Shown here: positions 52,401 through 64,000 of the stretch, in pieces
Numbering within the stretch: the first letter of the stretch is position 1
How the letters are laid out: every line of letters starts with the position of its first letter
Source of the DNA: Aulostomus chinensis
Lineage: Eukaryota > Chordata > Actinopteri > Syngnathiformes > Aulostomidae
DNA length: 64,000 bases
NCBI GenBank assembly: GCA_037954235.1
Contig: JBBMOA010000007.1
Span: 20,672,457 to 20,736,456 of the forward strand
Reading direction: 5' to 3'
Made by a program: the position numbers and the translations under genes
Notes under the pieces: generated by a model
Seen by the model: the letters and a program-made list of their open reading frames with translations, nothing else
Told to the model about the DNA's origin: nothing
Databases searched by the model: none

Positions 52401-54539
52401 AATCAGTCATTTTTTACTATTCACAAAAATTACATCCGTGGTTATATTTTTAAAAAGAAATGCATCTGCACATTCCCTTTTTTTTCCCTCTCAGGTGCTT
52501 CCAACATATTTAGTATCAAGTTCAATTCTTTAACGATCCAGAAAAAGTATGCAGAGGTGATGAGCTCCCATACCAGAGTTTCCACGGGGTCATACAGGGG
52601 CAGAGTCAGGGCCCTGAGCTGATGACAGACGGCAAACCATCAATATCTGTCTGCTCTTCAGTTTCAGGACTGTGGTAAAGATAAGTGACACTGTATCCCT
52701 CTGTCCCTCCTTCCTCCAGCCTCTCTTTCACTGAGAAAAGAAATGGGATCCTCTCCTTAAAGCTAAGCACATCAAGATGAAGTTTTCCTGAAGCCCAAAC
52801 TGCTTGTGTGATTACAGACAGATCGATACCTGGTGGTGTCCCCAGCCGGCTCGGCTTGCTGGCACAGGAAATGATGCGATCCATGTGGCTCTGACATTGA
52901 CAGGCCCCAGAGAGGCGACAGCTTCACTTACTAGAAAAATGCTCTCCATTAGCTCGGCTGGGTGGCTCTGCCTTGTCATTGTTATGCTAGCGAGGATGTG
53001 ACATTTGTGTTATATGGGTGGCAAATGCCTTTCTAATCATCTTCTTGCAGCACTATTTGAATTTTCATCAATTTTGATGGACAGCTACTGAAGAATTATC
53101 ATCAGGAGAATGAAATCTTCGCTGACCCTAAATGCCACGGTTGCTGCCACTCCCTGCCGGTGTCCCACAGAGCCGGTGACAAAAGCTGTAGACGTTCGCA
53201 CAGTGTCTCCCTCCGGCCTCCTGCCCTTTAGCTGTTGTGTTACTACCCAGAGGTTAAATCTCATGGCTTTTCTCACAGTTGTGGAGAGGCCTGGTGATAG
53301 GCCACGTCCTTTCTCAGACCTCAACAACTCAGCCCAGGAAGTGGCGCTTATATCCATGTCAGAGAACAGCAGCACTTCAGGGCACAATGTGATTCTTTTT
53401 TTTTTATGACTGAGGCAGCGTCTCTTAAAAACCAAGCACTCGTATTGACCCGTCTCTCTCCTTCTCTTGCTCATCCCCCCACTGTTTCCTTGTTTGAAAC
53501 AATATAGCCTGCCTGTTGTTATTGATTCCAGAAGATTGGACCCTGGTAAGTGCTCCTTTGAGTCTGGTGTTATATTAAGCAATTGTTCCTGCAGCAGATG
53601 ACAGGGCTGGGAAAGGTTTTGGCTGGCTCTAATAGGCTTGGTATTATCCAAGTGTTAATTGATTGGGCTGCAGAGGGAGGGAGTGAATTGGCTGCTCTGA
53701 GAATTTAAGGCGAAGCAGATGATAAATAAACACTAACCTGAAATGCTCCCTTACGTACTATGACAGGACAGCTGTGGTCCAAAAAGCTATTTGTAGTCCT
53801 TCCATCTCTAATCAATAAGCCTTGACTTTTCATATTCACAAATCACTAGAAGTGAGACTAACGGAGGAACCCATGATACTATCATGATACAGCCATTGCC
53901 AGTCAAACACTGCTAAATCAAATGATTTTGAATTAAAAAAGAAGCAGGAATTACACGTTTGTTTGCATTGGGGTGTCAGATTCACAGTTTGACAGCTGAG
54001 GTGAAACAAAGTCATAATCTTTTTAATGTTTGTAGAGCATCTTAAACAACACAAATACAATAAACAACTTGTTAAAATTGTAGACTAACAGGCGACAAGG
54101 GAATATCAGCGTAGCTGTAAAAAAACCAACAAACTACAGTCGTGTGGTTTTTAGGGAGGATCCTGCCGTTGGCACCGGTGACACCTAACTATGTTAAGTG
54201 TATTTGCTGAAGTGTGTGAGCTGCACAGTCAGTAACCAGACGTCGTCAGCACTACTGGAGCAATATTGCATGGAGGGCTGTTTTATGGAAGCCACCCGAA
54301 GTAAATGCACCATTCATCCTCTCTGCCTGCACTGGCCTCCATTTCCTCCTCTGTCACACGCATGATTAAGACCAACATGAAGCATTTATCAAAAGCCTAG
54401 AACATGGTGGGGGTTGTTGTGGTGGTGGTGGTGGGGTTCTGTTCAAGCAAACGTAAAGGCAGTCCACATTGCTTTTGAGTTTTTCTAACATCTAAACATC
54501 CCTCACTCGTCCCCTCTCACCTCTGCTGCTGCTGCTGAA

Positions 54540-54830
54540 AAGGCTGCACATGAATTCAGCTGCTCGACGTCTGTAGACCTGATGACATTAATATGACAGC
54601 CGTAATGTATTATGCATCTAATTCCATTAACGATGCATGGTCATCAGTAATTTTCAATGATTTCTGTGTGTATGCTTATTTTGGTCAAGTGAATCCCATT
54701 AGATTCTATTTCCAACAACGGCCTGTTCTGCCGCGGTTGCATTTCAGTGGAGAGGTAATTTGCTAATGGCATGGCCCTTATTAGAAGGCAATTATTATTA
54801 ATTACCAGTGGGTGATACAAGAGCTGATTT
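54540..54830. promoter_or_regulatory. Candidate conserved non-coding element
   Basis: The block contains cattaatatgacag, tattatgcatctaattcc, attaacgatgcatgg, tttgctaatggcatgg and attattattaattaccagtg. It is free of simple repeats and dense in TAAT/ATTA homeodomain cores plus POU-like atgcat. This resembles deeply conserved vertebrate enhancers. No alignment was possible, so conservation is an inference. Confidence 0.3.
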
Positions 54831-54883
54831 AGTCCTTAAAGCCCACTGTTTTTCTTTTACTGAGGTCAGTGTGTGTGCATATT

Positions 54884-54906
54884 TGTGTGTGTGTGTGTGT
54901 GTGTGT
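54884..54906. repeat. (TG)n microsatellite
   Basis: Short TG array of about eleven units. Confidence 0.9.
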
Positions 54907-56410
54907 TTTTCTATGTGTGTGCTGTCTTTCTCTGAGATGATGATTGCCAGCCCCACACCATCACCCTCACCTCCCACTGGCTTGCTGCCAAGCAGCGACA
55001 TTGTCATTATCAGTGTGCCAGAGGGCTGGGTAAATGTCATTATTGTAGCTTGTGGATTCCTCCGGGGAATAAGCAGCTACCCGTTTAATTTCTCTAACAG
55101 CCCGGGAAATATTTGTTGCATCACCAACCCGGTTCATGGCAAACATCTATCGCTGCTATGCAATTAACGACATAGATCATTTACATAGTCACAGAGCTAA
55201 TTTTCATAATGTTCCCTTTATTATCAGAGGAAGAAATTAACCCAGGAATTTATTTACACACCCACTGCAAATGGTAACAGTGTGCTAATTGGCTGTTAGA
55301 TGATTAATAAGCTTATAGCACATGCTAATGAATGGTGCACTCACTGTTTCAGAGGTGCTCCAGCACCACGCTTGTGTTTTGGCAGCTTAATTAGACAGAT
55401 AATTATGTACTTGTTGCTTTCACTTTCAAGTAAATACCATCAAACATTAAAAAAGATTAAACTAGCTTGCAGTGCTATGAGCTTATGTTGGCTTTCTATC
55501 TTCTGTTTTGTTATAAATGGGCACATTGCCTCAAGGCTCAGATGTTTTCTTGCTATTAAAACCTTGAAATTAGTCAGCAATTTTTGTCAGATTCAGGCAG
55601 TAACTCTTCATGGTCTGCTAGCTGTCTGTTCTGTCTGCAAATTGAAACTTCTGGTGTTAGTATACAGCCCTGATTCTGTAAACGAGAAACAAAAAATGGG
55701 GACTGTAGGTAGCAACATACACATTCATACACATTCATGCATGAGTGTTTTTGATGCTTCTCTCTCTCCTCCATGTACTCTCCGGAGATACAATGTGAAA
55801 CCAGATATTTTCATGCCAACTTGCTATAAAATGAATAACTATAGGAGACATCTCCTTCTTTACCTGACAATTACAATCTTCACCTGTGTAACATCCTTAA
55901 TGATGGTGATTACAGCAAGCATGGGCGCAGCAATTTGGTGCTCCCTAAAGATAAGCTTCATTTTTCATCACTCTTTCTGTTTATTTTTCCATGGCTTGCT
56001 TTACACTTTTAACATGCAGCTTACTTAGCCTAGAACCACATGACCTTGTAAAAATTCAGAACACCAAACACAGTCTCATCAGAGGCGCTCGCAGCGGTGG
56101 AGAGAGCCGAGGCAGAATAGTGTCGGACTGAGCAGGGCTACAAGCTAAGCTAAAGGCTATGATGGAGAAACTCTCGCTCTGTACATCTTTCTTACAAACT
56201 CCCAAACTGATTTCTCTCTAGCACAAGATGGAGGAGATAAAACTGCATCACTAAAATTGCTGCCAAGTACAAAGTAGTGTTGCATTCTGACTTTTGACGA
56301 ACACATGGCTGATCCCCAGCGTTCCCGATTCCTCACTGCATCACAGAAAGTACACCTGACAAACTGACTTTCTATATAAACGTCATGGACATGCACAAAC
56401 ACATACAAAC

Positions 56411-56442
56411 ATGCACACACATACACACACACACACACACAC
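56411..56442. repeat. (CA)n microsatellite
   Basis: Short, slightly interrupted CA array. Confidence 0.9.
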
Positions 56443-57800
56443 TTGTGTTTTTGTATGTTGACTGGGACTGAACAGGTTAGTGTTGGGTTTGGTTTTCTGA
56501 CTGTTTTGGACTGAGGCGTTGTGTTTTTGGATCGTCTGCTTGTTGATACAAGTGTTCCAGTCTTGTTGGTGTGATATCTCAGGAACACCTTGAGGGAATT
56601 TCTTTTAAGTTGTCACAAATGTCCACTAGGACTTAAGAGTGAACTGAAAGATTTTGGTGCTGTGGAGGTTTCAGAGGATACTCCGATGTTTTCCTGCAGA
56701 TTACTTCGATGAACTTCATACGGAGACACTATCTTCTCCTCTGATTGTCCTTTATCGATCGTTTTAACCGCAGGATCGACACACAAACTTGATTTATGAA
56801 TTTTAACGATTAATCTGAAAAACGACATTGCTTGGCTGCCTCACATTGCCTCTTTTACTGTGAGGTATTCATCTTAATCATTTTTCTGTGTTTGCTTTTT
56901 TCACAAGTCAGTGCATTCTGTCATTCATCTCACGCTTGGTGTGTTTCAGCCGTAAATGGGAATTAGATGAAAGTGTAGGTCATCCACTGAAGAAAGGAAC
57001 GCTTTAGTGCCATTATTAAAATGTAAATAAAGGAAAAACTGAGTTAATATAATCAAATATGCAGCAAGATTTGCATATATTTGTATGTGAAATTGCTAAA
57101 TTGCCCTAAAACACTCCATGCAATTTGCTGATAGCACATGCAAGAGATATCCACATCTCTTATCCATGAAACTTTTTTATTATCTCCCTTTAGTAAAGTG
57201 AGCATGTATTATTCATTGCGCTGTTGCACTTAAAAGACTGTGTCCACTCTTAAGTTGTGCCTCAGTTCTTCAGAGAGAATCACAAAGCAAAGACTCAACA
57301 CTCTGTGATGACAAGGCATCGCAGGGCTGAGTTGGTCCTGGGAGAATACTCTCATTGACTGTACAGTGCTGTTGTGTAACCAACATGTTGCTGATTCGCC
57401 CTCCTGACATTGGTTGCAGGGGAACGTCACATTTTTTCTGTTCAACAAAGTTCTGTTTTCTCAAAACCTAAAGCAACACTTTGTAGATAATTACTACAGT
57501 TTGCAACTTTCCTTACATAAGACCCAATTTGGAGCAGCTTGGTCTTTACAGAGAATTCGCTGTGGTGTTTTTGTTTTCCATCTGCTCTGTGCAGAACAAA
57601 AGACAGTGGTAGTCTGTGATGGTGAATCCCCTGGGAAAGCTGGTGATGAATATTTGATGTAAATCCTCCGTTTTATTACGGACATGGTTCAGAGCCGGAA
57701 TCCTCATTGATCTGGTGTTATAATCACAGATTAAAAGAAGTCTCCCTGAACAATTCCATGATTAGAGCTCTGTTTATATGCTGCGTTCATGACCAAGTGA

Positions 57801-57855
<55 letters not shown>

Positions 57856-57882
57856 ACACACACGCATACAAACACACACACA
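57801..57882. repeat. (CA)n microsatellite
   Basis: CA array interrupted once by CT and once by gcataca. The minus-strand frame at 57731-58033 is repeat-derived. Confidence 0.95.
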
Positions 57883-60800
57883 CTGAGGCACTGAAGCAGG
57901 GCCTCAAAGGATGAGCAGAGCTGCAAACACATCGTCTTCTCTGTGGCTCCCACTGGCTATTGTGAACACCAAGTCTCTGGGTCTGTTTCAGCTCATTAGC
58001 TCTCAAACTTGGCCTGGATCTATAACTCGACATGCGTACGAATCAAATCCACAGAGAGATGAGAAGATGCAACAGGGAAAAAAAGACATTCAGGATATTC
58101 AACAGATTTGTTTCCTGTGGATCTTTATGTTGTATTTTTCATTTTGTATGTGAGCTGATGCTTAGGATTGTGAAGTAGCTCCTCTTTCACAAGTACAGCG
58201 CTTCTCTTACATAGATTTGCACAAATTATCTTGATTTGTGATATCTTCTTCTGCATCTCATTTCTAATCTAATTACAGTGCACATGTTTACTGCTTTTTC
58301 TAATATATTACCATTTGACCTTCACTCTGAGGTTTACCGGAAACCAAATGCTGAATACTGAGTGAAGGAACTTAAATACTGTCTCCTCAGTTCTGCAGAG
58401 ACGAATAAATACCTAAACTGCCAGCCAATGGCATTTCAATGGGCTCTTGGCCTTCTGTCAAACCTCAATTTGTGAGTTAAAAGGATTGGTGAATTTCATC
58501 TTAATGACAACAAAGACGAGCCAAGCCTAGAGTTCATTCTCATCTTTTTCGGCCTGCCAATTATCGATGTTGCTGGCAATGCCTTTGCTTCCATCTCTCA
58601 TTTCTCAAGCCCATATTGTCCCTGGAGCAGAGAAGATTGGTACGTGCCTTGTACACTACTGCACTACTGCTGTGCTCAAAATGAAGCAGATGAGATTACG
58701 CCGGGTGCATGAGGACGGTTTCACCTAATATCAACTCCTGGCCCAGCCTGTGCATACTAATCATACGGATATGTTCTGTCTTCTGAGCTCACTCACACCT
58801 TCATCAGAGGCTGTCAAAGCTAGCGTCCGCCGCTGATGGGACATATTAACACGTGAAATCAGGACAAATTGTGATACTTTTCATTCAGCTGTAAAATTGA
58901 TTTATAATTCATGTTTTCCCTATATCAGATTAAATTTGCTTTCTCCATGCATGTGCAGAAGATAATCTGCTCCTGTGCTCAAAGTTATGATTATCCTGGT
59001 GGCAAGGACAGAAAGATAGAGAGGCTATAGCAGCCCTGAGTAATTAAATTAGCCCTGAATGGCTAATTGGATCAATTTGGAAGGCAGACACTGTCAAGGA
59101 TAAGAGTAATCATCTATGCAGTAGCAATCTTTTATTGCTCAGACATGTCTTGTAAAAGACAAGGTGTGATCCGGAAGGTTAATGCAATTACTGTCCAATT
59201 CTCTCACTCACTGTGCACAATAATGCTAATTAATCTAAGATCTCTGGACTATAATGAAGCGCGACAAGCCAGGTAATTCTGATTATAGTATTTAGGACAT
59301 GACTGAATATTCTCCGTTATTTCCACATCTCAGTCTTTGTGGTGATGCTGCAATTAGCCCTCTCATTTCTCGCACTTGTTTAAGACTATTGGCTTCAAAG
59401 TGAGTATATTTTTGCTCTTACCTGCATAGTATTTCAGTATGATAGTCATGCATTTTACCCCAATAAAGTAGTGATTTACATTTCCTCCAAGGCGAGCTCT
59501 CCGGGCTCAGCGAGGTGTAAAGCAATGTAATGAGAGAGAGACTTGGCTTATGAACAGAGCATTCATATTCATTAGCAGGCATTAACATATGATGCCCACG
59601 ACAGATCTGTGATGCATGTTTTATGGATGCAGTTAATGGCACGCTGACAGCATGGCAGGCCATAAAGGACCAGAGCAATCCTCCAAATGAAAGCCACAGT
59701 AGTGGGACGATTATTGATTCTCCCCTGTGTCCTATTGATCTCTGACGTTTTCATCTGGCACAGAGCTGCTAATCTGCTGTGTATCAGAGAGACACCCACA
59801 GTGCAGCCCATTGACTCTACTATCAATAGCCACAAAGCTGGATATCATTAAATCCTCATCACTTTGTTTCCCCCGGCTGGCCGCCACAGACGAGTGAGCA
59901 CTCTGCGTGACCTCTGAATAACCACTGTCCACTGGCTTGTTTATGGCCACAGCTTCTGGTGTCTGACGTTCCCTGGCTCTTTTTAATAGGCCAGTGTAAC
60001 AGCTTTGCTGTATACTGAATTGATATTGACCACTGCCTCAAAGTGTGTGACTGGTTTTATCCCACCCGCTGTCGATGGAAAAAAAACACTCGTGCTTTGT
60101 TAGCAAATATAGGCTGCAGCTTTCTGTCTAACAGTGTTGAAAATAGGTTACAAGCTGAGCAAACCTGCCTGCGTGGACAACGTGCTGGTGTCTAAATATA
60201 AAGTGGCATTCCAGTGATTTTACTGATTAAGCTCAGTTCCTTGTAAGGGATAGTCCTAATCAGCCTGTGTAAACAGCTGAAAACGCCCTTCTGTTTATGT
60301 GGCAGGAATGCTCCAGATTCAGCCTGGTGATGTCATAGCGATGTCATCAGGGTTAGATATAATGGTGCTGGAATGAGACTTAAAAATGGAAATTCGTGAG
60401 CATTGTGGAATGTCTGGTTCTTTCATATCAAAGTCAGTGGGCTTTTAGAACGGTGTTTAAAACATTACAGTATGTGGTTCTGTTGTACAGCATAAAATGC
60501 ACAAGTGAATACCATGTAATTCTGAAGCATTTATGTGTGTTAAAAAGACAGTTGCTCTTCACATTGCATAAAATGTCCTCACGCTGACACAAAAGATCGG
60601 TCAAGGAAACTCATGGCGATGCTAACTTCAAGGCTGGCTTACAAAAATAAAACATCCACTATTCAAAATAAAATATTGGGTTTCCAACTGGAGCTGTGAG
60701 GTTTTAAATACTTCCGTGTAGCTCAGGAAGAAGGGTCACACGAAAAACTGGATCTTGGAAAATGAAGTCAGATACAGTATATGATATATTAATTTGCTGG

Positions 60801-63800
60801 AACAGCCTGTCGACATGATGAGAAGAGGAATATTATAGTTCTTCACTCTGACTGCACTGGTGTTTAATACACATTACACAGCTCTGGTAATGGATTTGAA
60901 AAGGTCAAAGGTCAGAGTATGATTCTGTTGCTCATCATTGTTTCCAAACAGCAGTTGCCAGAGTGATGGAGGCTTCTAAAAGGACAGAGGAGAAACTCAT
61001 CAGAAGGGTAACATATTTCAGTGGTGACAGTACAGGAGCAGCCATCCTCCCCCTGAGATTGGGGCACCAGTGGGACAAGGACGGGAGATGTGAGGATCGA
61101 TGGTGCTTAAGGTGTGGGGGTGACAAGGACAGGTGCAGGGGAGCACCGCGCCATGCTCCATTAGAGACGGTAGCTCCCTGCTGATAGCAGACAGCATGAT
61201 AAACAGCTTCAGCTCTGATAATAGTGCGGCTGATCAATAGCCTGTCCGCCCACTGTCCCTAAGGGACGGGCAGGAGCAGCAGCATGACAGCTGACCCTCA
61301 GGTCATGTGTCTGAGCGAATGTGTGTGAGTCAGAGAGGGGGAGGGAGCTTTGAGAGAAACTATCACTGACTCAGATGGAGCATCTCATTGCCCTCTTGAC
61401 CTTTCTGCCTAACCTTATCTTTATTTTGTAATAGAATCAACCAAGCATACCCAATTAGTATCTGCGTGTCCTTCACTTATGCTCTAATGGTTTATTCATA
61501 GTCATACATAGGAGACATCATCACGTCCCCCCTGTTATCGTCCTCACAGATGCCTGTTTCCTCCACATGCCAACATGCTGCACTCCTCTTCTCTTCCCTG
61601 TTTATCCCAAAGATCCCAGAATGAATGGATGAGTCTCTCCTTGTTTGTTGCTTATCAGAGAATTAATATCGACCTAATTCAATTATTAATCTCAGTAATT
61701 CTGTAATGACAAACATTCTCAGATTACAGTTTCTCAAATGTGTTTGTTTTGCTGCTTTTCTTTATCTTTAATGGTAATTACAAATGCATCAATTATATAT
61801 TTAAGCCAATGTTTTGGTCGATTGCAGGATCTTTGTGGTTCTTTGCTGATTATGAGTCCCACTGTTTAACAACAAGAGAGATTACATTATAAATACAAAA
61901 CAGATTGAAACCCAATTCAATATTTGTTTTGAATATTTAGTTATTGGAAAAAGCATTTTTTTTCCCCCTTAAGAACTACCTAATTGATTCATTGTGAAGA
62001 GTGACAAATAACTTACAAGAACCTGGCACGTTGAAGTCCACGTTTCAGGATAAAAACATTGATTTGAGAGCAGAAAAACAGAGGAAGCAATAAGTATTTC
62101 AGCAAGTGTTTGCAGTACTGCATCAGTAGGCGGATGTGGAAAAACAACATGAACTGAGACACAGGAACACACATGCACATACACACTGTAGTGTTGTCAC
62201 TCATTGAGTCACGACCACATGTCTGCTCTGAAGTCCTTTCTTCTCAACATGTCTGCGTTATCTCACAGCTACAGTTGTGGCTTCAATGGCGGTGAGACAT
62301 CCTGACTTGGAAAGTGAGACTCCATATCTTGAGCAACCCCACAAGCCATAAACCACAGGCAGCAGCTTCTGCAGCCCAGCTTGCTGTGACTTCAAACACT
62401 AACAAGCTGGAATAACATTTTGCTTGGGGTGGCTTCCCTTGACGACTCCCAGCTGCTGGCAAGCTGCTGGAAGGAAGACAAGATTTATTACAGGCCTTGT
62501 CGCATTTGGATAAAACCTAACCACATCGTATAGAAACTGTGGGATCACAGAATGTGTCATTACTGTTTCTTTCTCTTTAGATCAGCGCGAGATCCGGAGT
62601 TGAATCAATCAGTCGGAAAATCAATTTTCTTGTCTCAGTCTGCGTCCTGCTGTCAATGGTTCTTGAAAGCTGTGTGTGGAATTAAACAGACATTTGAGGT
62701 TGACAGTGAATTGCTTTGCTTCAATTTGAATCAGAAACAGAGTCGAGGCAAATGTTCTACCATGAAAATTGGAAAAAAAAAGGATCGAATCTTCACACGA
62801 TGAGATAAACCACCATCCTAAATAGTTCCCGCTTTCATGCTTTAAGATCTGCATTACACCGTGTCAGGTGTCATGCTATTTCATAACAAGAAATGTGAGG
62901 TGATGATGAGCCAACGATCTGACCCAAATACATCCTCTCTGAGGGACCGCAGAGCACAGATGGGATGACAAAGTGCAGATATGTGGGAATCTGGACATGA
63001 AAAATTTATACACGTTGGTCAGAGGGAAGCAGTGAATCGTCTGCGCTGTATCAGCCCATTTTGATGACTGTGAATATACAGAAATGATGCTAACGCAACG
63101 CAGCAGGTCTGAACATGCAGTGTTTCCACAGATTATCCATGTAAAACAAGGAAGTGGAACATTAGCAACATAGTTTCACTACCAAAAAAACAAGAGGCGA
63201 GTGAATTTTCAGTTACGCAAAAAGCTGTGATCACCGGCGTTGAAAGGTCATGTGTATGCGTATACATGCATGTGTGGGTGTGTGTATATACTGTGTCTGC
63301 ATATGGTAAGACATCAGCTCGGCTGCAAACACTCCAGCAAAGCGAATCTATCACAGATGCAGCAACAGTCCAACTGAGCAGGGGGATTATATGACACTAA
63401 CCCTGCATCCATCCTGACATTTTGTTTTCTGTACATCATCTGTTCTTCCTCCTCCTCTCACCTTGACTTCAGTGTGAAATTCAACACAGCAGGCAACGGA
63501 GTTACACTGATGACAATAGCTGCACAGTTTAAACAGCAGACTGTCTCGTTTTAATGAAATTATAATTAGGTGGTTTGTTCAAAACAAAACACCCGAGGTG
63601 TATTGTTGCAGGATACGTGCTGTTTATCCTGCAAAATGGACAGGGAAAGACGCTGAGACCACCCACCATGACTTGGATATGAGGCAGGCAGACTGTAGCC
63701 GCAAAGCAATGAGGCCTCTCTAACCAGATAAATCTCTGCTTTCATGAACCACATGAGAGGGTCTACATCTGCTGAACATTTCAGACGACGATTGGTCTTA

Positions 63801-64000
63801 GTGCAGCTTACAATTTAAACTCCACACAGCTATGAGAAGGTGGAAATTAGGGATTTGGGTCTGTATGATGGAAAGTTGTGTGGAGACCAAAACAGGATGA
63901 GTGACAGACAGTTCAGTCATTAGGACACCTGCCTGCCTCAGCACCCTTCCTCCCCTCTACACTGTTGCCTGCTGCATAATCATTTTATGGTCAGATTCCA

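Larger units (their letters stand above)
49520..64000. other. Gene-poor region, part 2
   Basis: No exon supported over 14.5 kb. Proline-rich frames near 49830-50321 come from a C-rich tract. AT-rich blocks dense in homeodomain-type TAAT cores occur at 50540-51400, 54540-55420 and 58400-59850. The region could be an intron of a large gene or a regulatory desert belonging to a gene outside the window; the sequence does not decide. Confidence 0.4.

Noticed and set aside
53085..53651. 188-codon minus-strand open frame
   Set aside because: Composition is unremarkable and there is no recognisable domain, splice context or repeated-element signature. It is probably chance.
62552..62803. Frame preceded by a tttctctttag acceptor-like site
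   Set aside because: The peptide has no recognisable similarity and there is no matching donor or neighbouring exon.
32160..64000. Search for known microRNAs of this chromosomal region (for example miR-184, miR-9, miR-7, miR-190 seeds)
   Set aside because: No mature sequence was recognised on either strand.
1..64000. CRISPR arrays, operons, prophage, toxin-antitoxin or other prokaryotic systems
   Set aside because: The DNA is plainly vertebrate. The repeats are microsatellites and transposons, and none has regularly spaced unique spacers.

Overview
This is vertebrate nuclear DNA, most likely from a ray-finned (teleost, probably percomorph-type) fish. The reasons are three recognisable vertebrate genes with GT-AG introns and short fish-like introns, many long (CA)n/(TG)n arrays, and degenerate copies of interspersed repeats typical of teleost genomes. 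There is no bacterial, plasmid or phage content. I found no defence system, CRISPR array or operon.

Layout. Positions 1-8.6 kb are the 5' flank of SKOR1, with microsatellites and a few transposon scraps. SKOR1 (SKI-family transcriptional corepressor) has coding exons from 8861 to 14476 on the plus strand. PIAS1 (SUMO E3 ligase) follows at 15662-24216, with 14 coding exons and a predicted protein of 657 aa. MORF4L1/MRG15 (chromodomain plus MRG domain) follows at 26873-31786, with 12 coding exons and a predicted protein of 323 aa. All three genes lie head-to-tail within about 23 kb, and every exon junction I propose keeps the reading frame. The three act in chromatin and transcription control: a SMAD/LBX1-type corepressor, a SUMO ligase of transcription factors, and the H3K36me-reading subunit of NuA4/Sin3 complexes.

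From about 32.2 kb to the end, no exon could be supported. This 32-kb stretch holds simple repeats, a LINE relic, several teleost interspersed repeats (one short SINE with a perfect 13-bp target-site duplication, one inverted-repeat element with a second related copy), CTCF-like motifs, and AT-rich blocks that resemble developmental conserved non-coding elements.

Most notable observations: (1) the SKOR1 coiled coil appears to lack one symmetric exon relative to the mammalian protein as I remember it; (2) a perfect 23-bp inverted repeat with an overlapping alternative stem lies in MORF4L1 intron 1; (3) a 26-bp-arm hairpin in PIAS1 intron 1 would be fully paired only in antisense RNA; (4) opposed TG/CA arrays flank the SKOR1 5' end; (5) a possible divergent transcript leaves the PIAS1 promoter; (6) an inverted-repeat element family may be new. 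All family assignments rest on reading translated sequence from memory, with no database search.
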